A stretch of 62,596 nucleotides of DNA from contig NZ_JAFHKI010000036.1 of the NCBI RefSeq assembly GCF_016937615.1, forward strand, positions 1 to 62,596, written 5' to 3'. This document shows positions 55,955 through 62,596 of this stretch, piece after piece (the stretch's first letter is position 1; each line of letters begins with the position of its first letter). This stretch comes from Pseudomonas lactucae (GTDB lineage: Bacteria > Pseudomonadota > Gammaproteobacteria > Pseudomonadales > Pseudomonadaceae). The notes under the pieces were generated by a model. It searched no databases. It was not told the origin of the DNA and saw only the letters and a program-made list of their open reading frames with translations. The translations under genes and the position numbers were made by a program.

Positions 55955-56615
55955 GGGCGGCTCGATTGAACGCGTCGCCAAACGCACTCGGCGTCGGCGG
56001 GATATCGGCGGAGGCCGGCTCGAGGCTCAGTACCACGTTGTGGCTCAGGCCGGCGGCGGTGACGTGCAAGTTGCCGCCGTCCAGAGGCTGCATGTCTTTG
56101 AGTTGCGGGTGCCACACCGTGGCGTGGTAATCGCCGGGCGGCAGTTGATCAAGGCGCACGCGGCCTTGGGCGTCGCTGACGCCGAAATGCGCGTCGTCGG
56201 TCACGAAGATATAGCCGAGCATCCAGTCATGGATATTGCACCCAAGCACCACAACGCCAGGCTTGTCGAACAGCAACGGGTCGCTGGGCGTGCCTTCGTA
56301 CAGGCGCAGTTCGAAACGCTTGGCGGCGGAGAAGGAATAAACCTGATGGCGGATGTTATCGCTGTTGGGGAAGCGCACCTGGGTGCCGGTGCGCACCGCC
56401 AGCACATGGGGCGCAAAGCGTTGGCCACGCTGGTCCATATCGGCCTTGAGCACACCGCTGAACGCACCCGCCGGGCCCTGAAGGGTCACGACGCCATCCG
56501 CCACGGGGCTGCCGTCGGCCTGGCGCATCAACACCTCAAGGGTGGCGGCCGAGGCTGGGCACGCCACCATCAGCGCCAGCGCTACACCTGAGAACACATG
56601 AATCATTCGGGCCAT
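55938..56615 (-). CDS. Cupredoxin-like exported protein ('methylamine utilization' type)
   Basis: 225 residues, signal peptide ending ASA|ATL. A type 1 copper site is visible: His in NIRHQVYS, then Cys-x-x-His...Met in VLGCNIHDWMLGYIF. Between them are FRFPNS-like strands of a plastocyanin fold, followed by a carboxypeptidase-regulatory-like segment (GVSDAQGRVRLDQLPPGDYH). Often annotated as methylamine utilization protein, but no mau genes are near. It is the first gene of the cupredoxin-EAL-DUF3034-haemoglobin operon, so it may supply redox input to the EAL sensor. Confidence 0.8.
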   Translation of the reverse strand: MARMIHVFSGVALALMVACPASAATLEVLMRQADGSPVADGVVTLQGPAGAFSGVLKADMDQRGQRFAPHVLAVRTGTQVRFPNSDNIRHQVYSFSAAKRFELRLYEGTPSDPLLFDKPGVVVLGCNIHDWMLGYIFVTDDAHFGVSDAQGRVRLDQLPPGDYHATVWHPQLKDMQPLDGGNLHVTAAGLSHNVVLSLEPASADIPPTPSAFGDAFNRAARETAQ

Positions 56616-56814
56616 GGGGCATCCGCAACAGATGGAAAAAAGTGGCCAGCCTTGGTACAGCAAGGGCCAACCATCATGCCGCAAACAAGGCAAAATGCCA
56701 TCACTGAATAAAGAGCATATGTGAACCGCCGGTCGGTAAAAACCTATGCGATCGGTCAAGCCCTGTAGAGGTTATCGACCCTGCGGGAGAATTCTGTAGC
56801 CCGCCGGCTGGGAT

Positions 56815-59151
56815 CTAGGCGGGCGTACCCTCGCGCCGCACCCACCTCTCGAACGCCATGGCATCCAGCGGTCGGCTGATGAGATAGCCTTGGGCCGTGT
56901 CGCAATTCCACTGTTTGAGCAGCTTCAAACTCGGCTCGAACTCCACGCCTTCAGCCACCACCTTGAGCCCCAGGTTATGGCTCATCTCGATGGTCGAGCG
57001 CACGATCACGCCGTCGCCGCTGGTGCTGTCGAGGTTGCGCACGAAAGACTGGTCGATCTTCAGTTCCTGTACCGGCAAGCGCTGCAACTGCGCCAGCGAC
57101 GAGTAACCGGTACCGAAGTCGTCCACCGACAGGCTGATGCCGCAACCGCGCAGTTGCTCCAGCACGCGCAGGGCCTGTTGCGGGTTGTGCATGATCGCGC
57201 TTTCAGTGATTTCGAAAAGCAGCTGCGTGGCCGCGACGTCGTGTTGCATCAGCAAGCGGGTGACGCGAATCGCCAGGTCGTCATCGGCCAGGTCATCCAC
57301 CGAGATGTTCACCGACAATTGGATCAGCAAACCGCGCAGCGTCCACTCGGCGATCTGGCGGATCGCGGCCTCGATCACCCAGTGGGTCAGGCTGGACATG
57401 CTGCCGGTGCGTTCGGCCAGGGGGATGAATTCAGCGGGCGACACCAGCCCCAGCGTCGGGTGATGCCAGCGCAGCAAGGCTTCGGCCTGGCCGACATGGC
57501 CGTGCTTGAGGTCGAGCTTGGGCTGGTAACACAGGTACAAGTCGCCTTCCACCGCGGCCCGGCGCAGGTCACGGATCAGGGTGATCTGGCGCTGGTGAGC
57601 CAGGTCGCGGTCCTGCTGGTAGATCTGCAGGTAGCCGGGAAAGGCCGCCGCATCGTGACGGGCAATGGCGGCGCGGCTGATCAACTCTTCCACCTGCTGG
57701 CCGTCGGCGGGGTAAGCGGCGATGCCGATACTCACTTCGTGGCGCAGCTCGTCATTACCGATGCGCTGGGGTTCGGTGAGCAAGGCGTAGAGACGGTCGG
57801 CGCGGGCCACGGCGCGGTCGACCTCGGTGTTTTCCAGCAACAGCAAAAACTCGCTGCCGGTGATGCGCGCCGCCGTGTCGCTGGCCAGCAGGCTCATGGA
57901 CAGACAGCGGCTGGCTTCGCGCATCATGACCTCCACCCCCTCGGGGCCGAAGCCTTCGTTGATCACCCGATAATTCTCGATCCCCAGGTACAGCAACACC
58001 ACCGGCCGCCGCGCGCTGATCGCACTGCCCAGGCGTTCCATGGCCAGGGTGCGGTTGGGCAGGCCGGTGAGTGGGTCATGCAGCGCGTTATGTTCCAGTT
58101 GCCGCTCGCGCATGGCAATGCCGCTTTGCATGGCATTGAACGCCCGCGCCAGCAGGCCGAACTCATCGTGACCGCGTACCCGTACCGGCGTGCGGTAATC
58201 ACCGGAGCCGATGCGACCCGCCGCGTCCACCAGCGCATTGAGCGGACGCGACACCCGCCGCGCCAGCACCAGCGCGCCGACCAACGACACCAGCAGCACC
58301 GCCAGGGCAATCCCGAGGAACTGCCGGTCCAGCGGCGCGAAGGACTCCAGCGCATGCTCCAGCGGACTTTGCAGCAACACGCGCACCTCATCGGCGCCCC
58401 CTGTATTGGCCAGCGACACGACTTGACTGAGCACGCGCTCACCATAAAACAAGCGGATCGATGCCTCGGCGTTAACCGGCGCATCGCGCAACAGGCTGAG
58501 CGTGGTGGCCTGGTGCGCGACAGGCTGGGTACTGAACAACGGGCCGCGCCGACCGTCCTGCAGGCTGAGGAACGACACCTCCAGATTGCTCATGGAGCGC
58601 AATTCATTGGCAAACAGCGTGTCCATGGGAAACCCCATGACCACCCGAGCGATGGGCTGCGGGCCGACTACCTGGTCCTGCACCAGCAAGTAGGGACGCC
58701 CGTCCATGGCGACGATCAGCATTTGCAGGCCACTGCGCCGTGCCTGGCGCAGTGCCTCGCGGTAGGGGAAAGTTTGGCCACGGGTGAAAATCGGCAAGGT
58801 GCTGACCAACACATCGCCGTCGAGCCCCAGCACAAACACTTCGCTGGAACGAATACCGGTACCGTGCCGGCGCAGCGCGCCCAGAATCTTCGCCGGGTTG
58901 CCTTCGGCCACGGCCGCCTTGAACGGACCGTCAGCGGTCAGCCAGTCGAGGCCGTATTGCAGGCGCCGACCACGCAGGTCGAGCAGGCGCTCGAACACCT
59001 GGCGACCGGTTTTCAACTGCACCTGGGCCTGGTTCTCCACGGCACGCAGGGTCGCGGCCTTGACCGCGAAGTAAGTGGCGGCCACCACCACCAGCAGCAA
59101 CAGCGCCAGCACCCCGGCTATGCGGGTTTGGAACGTATGGCGCCACGTCAT
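56815..59151 (-). CDS. Membrane GGDEF-EAL sensor protein B
   Basis: 778 residues from ATG 59151 with SD GAGGG. Same order as protein A: helix 10-30, periplasmic sensor, second helix near 285, HAMP (LARRVSRPLNALVDAAGRIG), GGDEF region with signature ITGSEF (degenerate), EAL intact (QAEALLRWHHP, EITESAIM, DDFGTGYSS, EGVEF). The two proteins share most of their residues, so they arose by duplication. It should hydrolyse c-di-GMP. It lies 199 bases upstream of the cupredoxin operon and has its own promoter region. Confidence 0.85.
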   Translation of the reverse strand: MTWRHTFQTRIAGVLALLLLVVVAATYFAVKAATLRAVENQAQVQLKTGRQVFERLLDLRGRRLQYGLDWLTADGPFKAAVAEGNPAKILGALRRHGTGIRSSEVFVLGLDGDVLVSTLPIFTRGQTFPYREALRQARRSGLQMLIVAMDGRPYLLVQDQVVGPQPIARVVMGFPMDTLFANELRSMSNLEVSFLSLQDGRRGPLFSTQPVAHQATTLSLLRDAPVNAEASIRLFYGERVLSQVVSLANTGGADEVRVLLQSPLEHALESFAPLDRQFLGIALAVLLVSLVGALVLARRVSRPLNALVDAAGRIGSGDYRTPVRVRGHDEFGLLARAFNAMQSGIAMRERQLEHNALHDPLTGLPNRTLAMERLGSAISARRPVVLLYLGIENYRVINEGFGPEGVEVMMREASRCLSMSLLASDTAARITGSEFLLLLENTEVDRAVARADRLYALLTEPQRIGNDELRHEVSIGIAAYPADGQQVEELISRAAIARHDAAAFPGYLQIYQQDRDLAHQRQITLIRDLRRAAVEGDLYLCYQPKLDLKHGHVGQAEALLRWHHPTLGLVSPAEFIPLAERTGSMSSLTHWVIEAAIRQIAEWTLRGLLIQLSVNISVDDLADDDLAIRVTRLLMQHDVAATQLLFEITESAIMHNPQQALRVLEQLRGCGISLSVDDFGTGYSSLAQLQRLPVQELKIDQSFVRNLDSTSGDGVIVRSTIEMSHNLGLKVVAEGVEFEPSLKLLKQWNCDTAQGYLISRPLDAMAFERWVRREGTPA

Positions 59152-59360
59152 GGCTGTGCCCTCGGGCAGCGTTGGCCTTCTTCTGCCACTACGTCCTTTT
59201 GTCATGCGCATCCTTTGCAACAGCTGACCTGGCGTCAAAAAAACATCCACTTATATGGGATATTTCGAATTAGCAGATTAGCTGTCACAACGCATAAGTC
59301 CACCCAATAGAAACGGGGATTTCACTGACAGTTTATTGGCGACGAGCCCTTGACCACGCC

Positions 59361-60532
59361 TCAGCCACGGGCGCGCATGAAGTCCCCCCAGCGCCGCACC
59401 AGGTAGTTGTGCTCATCCATCACCGAGTTCCACACGGCGATATGCCCCATGCGCTGTTCATAAGACCCGCCATCGCGCACCTCGCCGATATCGATCAGCG
59501 GCAATCCGTCGCTGCCCGGCAACTCTTCACGCGCAGGCTGGCCGGCGTACCAGTAGTCCCACTCGGCGCCGCTCAGGTGGTCGCGGCTACGGGCCGGGTT
59601 GCCGATGTAGTAGCCCTGGCGCGCCATCACCGCGCCGGGCCAGCCGGACAGCCACCAATTGAGGTACGCGTAGGCCGCGTCCAGCACCGCGCCGCTGGCG
59701 TGGCGCGACAGGGACAAGCCACCGAACCAGGCCCGATAGCCCTCGCGGGGCACCGCCAGGCGGTACTTCACGCCCGCGCGGTGCAGGCGCATCAAGGTCG
59801 GCGACCACAGGCTCTGGATATCGATGCTGGGGCTGAGCATCAACTGTGCGGCTTCTTCATCGTCCGACCAGAACGCCGCGAAGTGGCCCTCCTTCTGTTT
59901 GCGCACCAGGATATCGGCAAGCACGTCGATCTCTTCGATGCTCATATTGCCGATGTCGTTGAAGTGCGCCAGTCCCGCGCCCTGCACCGCCAGCGCGGCA
60001 TCCAGCGCACCGATGGCGGCGTCGCTTTGCAATGCCGTGCGGGCGCGCCAGGCCGGATCGAGCAGCCAGCCCCAGCTCTCATTGCTGTGGCAAAAGCCTT
60101 CGGGCAGGCGCTCGGGGCGGTAGGCGAAACTGTCGGCATTGTGGGTCAGGGGCAGCATGCTGATGCGGTCGGTGACCGTGCTGCCCAGGCTGCCGTCGTG
60201 TTGTACGAACAGGCGCTCGCTGGGCACGCTACCGCTGCCCAGGCGGTCGTTGGGCGACAGGCGACCACGCTTGGGCAAGTCGTTGATCTCGTGCCACAAC
60301 GCGATACGCCGGGTGTCGATGGGCTGGATCGCCCGGCCGGCCACACGAAGTCGACGTTGTGAAACCACTGGTCGTACAAGTCGTAGCTGTCGGGATGCAT
60401 CACCGCGATGCGCTGGGCCTGTTCGACATCGTGCACCTGGTAGACCAGGCGAATCCCCAGCTCCTGCTCGGCGCGCACGCGCAAGGCTTCGAGCAAGGTC
60501 ACTGAGGTGCCGAGAACGCGCAGTGTGATCAT
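59361..60532 (-). CDS. Solute-binding-protein fold lacking a signal peptide, frameshifted
   Basis: About 391 residues after repair of a break at about 60340 (a lost C). It begins MITLRVLGTSVTLLEALRVRAE, then DLYDQWFHNVDFVWPA, and ends WNSVMDEHNYLVRRWGDFM, in the manner of PotD/thiamine-binding periplasmic proteins. The ATG overlaps the GTPase stop (ATGA 60529-60532), so the start is firm, yet there is no signal peptide. No permease or ATPase gene adjoins it. It may act in the cytoplasm as a ligand-binding partner of the GTPase, or the exported start may have been lost. Confidence 0.7.
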
Positions 60533-61503
60533 GCCGCGAACCGCCGCGAGAACACCTCAAAGGAGCGGCGCAGCAATATCGGGTCGAGGCCGCGCAGGAT
60601 AAACACCAGCCGTGACCGGCGGTCCGTGCCAGGCCATGCAGGCAAGTGCACCGGGGCATGCAGGCAATGCTGCACGCCATGAATGACGATAGGGGCGTTA
60701 CTGGCGTTCACGTTGAGCAGTCCTTTGACGCGAAGGATTCGTTCGCCGTGGCATCTTAGCAGCATCGACAACCATACCCCGAAGCCGACCCAGTCCAGCG
60801 GCTGGTCGAAGGTCAGGCTGCACACCTGTGCGGCGCCATGGTTGGCGCTGGTGGCTTGATGCAGTTGCCAGCGACTGACTTCCACGGCCGGTTCGGCGCT
60901 GCGCAAACCCTCGCCGAGCAGCAATTGATCGCCGCTGTGGATGTCCTGGGTTGCGAGGATCGGTGTACCGGCGTTGAGCGCCTGCAAGTGCGCACGCAGC
61001 GGCGCGCAATCGCCGGCCAGGTCGGTTTTGCTCAGCAGCAAGCGGTCGGCGGCGGCGACCTGGGCCAGCCATTCCGGGTGCAGGCGCTCTTGCAGCGCGG
61101 CATGGCTGGCGTCGACCAAGGTGACCACCAGGCCGATATGAAAACGCCCGCGCAGTTGCACATCGTTGTTCAACGTGGCGAGGATCGGCGCCGGGTCGGC
61201 CAGGCCGGTGGTCTCGAGGATCACACGTTTGAAGGCGGGTATTTCGCCACGCTCTCGACGTTGCAGCAGGCCAAGCAAGGCGTCCTTGAGTTCGCCGCGA
61301 ATCGAGCAGCAGATACAGCCACTGGGCAGCAGCACGGTGTCCGGCGCGACTTCTTCCACCAGCAGATGGTCGATGCCGACATCGCCGAACTCGTTGATCA
61401 GCAACGCCGTGTCGCCCAGGCTTTCACCTTGCAGCAGACGCTTGAGCAAGGTGGTTTTGCCGCTGCCGAGGAAGCCGGTGATGACATTCAGGGCAATGCT
61501 CAT
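60529..61503 (-). CDS. CobW/COG0523 GTPase, probable metal chaperone
   Basis: 324 residues. P-loop GFLGSGKTTLLKR, the metal-binding GCICC (CxCC), ETTGLADP, and SKTD in place of NKxD. The C-terminal CobW_C domain has few His residues. These GTPases deliver metals such as Zn or Co to client proteins. It overlaps both neighbours by four bases, in a four-gene unit with an SDR, a small CxxC protein and the solute-binding-fold protein. The client is unknown. Confidence 0.85.
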   Translation of the reverse strand: MSIALNVITGFLGSGKTTLLKRLLQGESLGDTALLINEFGDVGIDHLLVEEVAPDTVLLPSGCICCSIRGELKDALLGLLQRRERGEIPAFKRVILETTGLADPAPILATLNNDVQLRGRFHIGLVVTLVDASHAALQERLHPEWLAQVAAADRLLLSKTDLAGDCAPLRAHLQALNAGTPILATQDIHSGDQLLLGEGLRSAEPAVEVSRWQLHQATSANHGAAQVCSLTFDQPLDWVGFGVWLSMLLRCHGERILRVKGLLNVNASNAPIVIHGVQHCLHAPVHLPAWPGTDRRSRLVFILRGLDPILLRRSFEVFSRRFAA

Positions 61504-61799
61504 GGGGCTGACTCCAAGTGCTCCAACAGCGTTGGATCGAGAGGGTCCAACGGTCGACCAAGCATGCTTTCGGCCGCCAGCCAGAGTTGATCCAGGCCGC
61601 TGGCCAATGCCTGTTTACCGGTCGCACCGAGCAGCAGGTAGGACGCGCCCTGGAAGTCTTCGACCTTGAGCCGGAACACCGCCAGCACCTGGTTGATCGC
61701 GGCGATGCGGCGCAGGCGCTCGCGGCGCCTGGGCAACTCGTCGCCCAGGGGATCGCTCCAGTGAAGGTCTTCACCGAGCAAGCCGCAGAGTCCGCACAT
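61500..61799 (-). CDS. Small protein with N-terminal CxxC motif
   Basis: 99 residues from ATG 61799 with SD GAGG. It begins MCGLCGLLGEDLHWSDPLGD; the two Cys could hold a metal. The rest is charged and helical. I recognise no family. It is translationally coupled to the metal-chaperone GTPase, so it is a candidate client or accessory protein. Confidence 0.6.
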   Translation of the reverse strand: MCGLCGLLGEDLHWSDPLGDELPRRRERLRRIAAINQVLAVFRLKVEDFQGASYLLLGATGKQALASGLDQLWLAAESMLGRPLDPLDPTLLEHLESAP

Positions 61800-61812
61800 G
61801 GCTACACCTCGC

Positions 61813-62560
61813 TCATGGCATGACATCGCCGGAGTTCGGGCCCAGGGTCTGGCCGACGAACAGGTTGCCGCCCGGTTCGCTGGCCAGCAGCACGGCGGTG
61901 GGCGCCACTTCATCGGCCAGGCCGAAGCGGCCCAGGGGCAGTTCGGCGCTTGGCACGCTTCCACTCGGCACTGATCCCGCCCACCAACGGCGTTTCGATC
62001 GGGCCGGGGGCGATGGCGTTGACCAGCACATTGTCCTTGGCCACTTCCAAGGCCAGGGACTTGGTAAAGCCGATCACCCCGGCCTTGGCCGCCGCGTAGT
62101 GAGTCAGTTCGGCACCGCCCTTGATGCCCAGTTGCGAGGCGACGTTGATGATCCGCCCCCAGCGCTGCGCGAGCATGTGCGGCAATGCTCGCTGGCTGGC
62201 GACAAACACGCTGGTGAGGTCGACGCGCAGCATGTCGTTCCACATCTCGATGGACAGGTCGACGCAGCGGGCCTGAGTGAGCATGCCGGCGTTATTGACC
62301 AGAATGTCGATGCCGCCGAAGTGTTCGACGCAACGGTAGACACTGGCCTGGGCGCCTTCGACCGTGCCGACATCGGCCAGGCACTCGAACACCTCGGCGC
62401 CGAGGTTGCGACAGGTGATCGCGGTTTCGGCGAGGCTCGCGGCGTTGCGGTCGGCCAGCACCAGGCGCGCACCTTCAGCAGCGTAGGCGCGGGCGATGGA
62501 GGCACCGATGCCGCTGCCGGCACCGGTGATGACAGCGCGGCGATTAGTCAGTTGGGGCAT
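61813..62560 (-). CDS. Short-chain dehydrogenase/reductase, frameshifted
   Basis: About 249 residues after repair. NAD(P) motif TGAGSGIG, NNAG, catalytic Ser in NVASQLG, Tyr-x-x-x-Lys in YAAAKAG, and C-terminal GRFGLADEVAPTAVLLAS with GQTLGPNSG. The break near 61948 looks like one extra base. First gene of the four-gene minus-strand unit; SD GGAGA before ATG 62560. FabG-like fold; substrate unknown. Confidence 0.85.
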
Positions 62561-62596
62561 ATCAATTCTCCAGAGGCAAACACAATTCTAATGTGG

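Noticed and set aside
56890..59310. 806-codon open frame opposite EAL protein B
   Set aside because: Antisense shadow of the same kind; the EAL gene has an SD, start and full domain set.

Overview
The window looks like a chromosomal segment of a fluorescent Pseudomonas. It is GC-rich with GGC/CTG-type codons, it carries several REP palindromes of the 'aatgtgggagggg...cccctcccacatt' kind typical of the P. fluorescens group, and its best-recognised genes (glpM, metR, gcd, YqjI/YqjH-like pair, YN-GYP regulator, DUF6543 toxins) are Pseudomonas families. No phage, IS element, CRISPR array, rRNA or tRNA was seen.

Layout. 1-181: the 3' end of glpM. 302-7584 (minus): a six-gene, tightly overlapping operon (HAD phosphatase, class III aminotransferase, alpha/beta hydrolase, FemAB-like acyltransferase, sensor kinase, sigma-54 response regulator). 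It is preceded by a near-consensus sigma-54 promoter and a triple GCTACAA/TTGTAGC site, so it may be a self-activating biosynthetic operon of unknown product. 7.8-14.3 kb: MipA-like outer-membrane protein; an arginase-fold protein with a paired SMR-type transporter; FrnE/DsbA-like protein; hydrolase and metR; GNAT and NUDIX. 14.4-18.6 kb: first giant DUF6543 toxin. 18.6-26.2 kb: a c-di-GMP/phosphorelay cluster around a di-haem peroxidase (REC-YN-GYP, REC-GGDEF-EAL, cytochrome c peroxidase, membrane kinase, REC-kinase). 26.3-34.4 kb: glutamate-synthase-like FMN protein, a relic of an opgG/opgD gene next to intact opgC, an amino-acid permease and a bifunctional PBP-like protein. 34.6-39.7 kb: second giant toxin with LRRs and a NEL-type E3 ubiquitin ligase domain. 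39.7-43.5 kb: possible pilus-tip protein, a metal-responsive PadR/ferric-chelate reductase pair, two small genes. 43.6-49.4 kb: third giant toxin with two tandem EreA/ChaN/Tiki-type domains. 49.8-52.2 kb: gcd. 52.3-59.2 kb (minus): two paralogous EAL proteins, a cupredoxin, a DUF3034 protein and an exported truncated haemoglobin. 59.4-62.6 kb (minus): SDR, CxxC protein, COG0523 GTPase and a signal-less solute-binding protein.

Two themes recur. One is c-di-GMP and two-component signalling: three EAL proteins, all with degenerate GGDEF motifs, one YN-GYP protein and two kinase systems. The other is very large DUF6543 (dermonecrotic-toxin-type) proteins, three in 35 kb with three different C-terminal effector ends. 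Ten single-base frameshifts (eight look like a lost base, two like an added base) interrupt nine otherwise well-conserved genes. They are most simply explained by indel errors in the assembly, so I annotate those genes across the break and not as pseudogenes.
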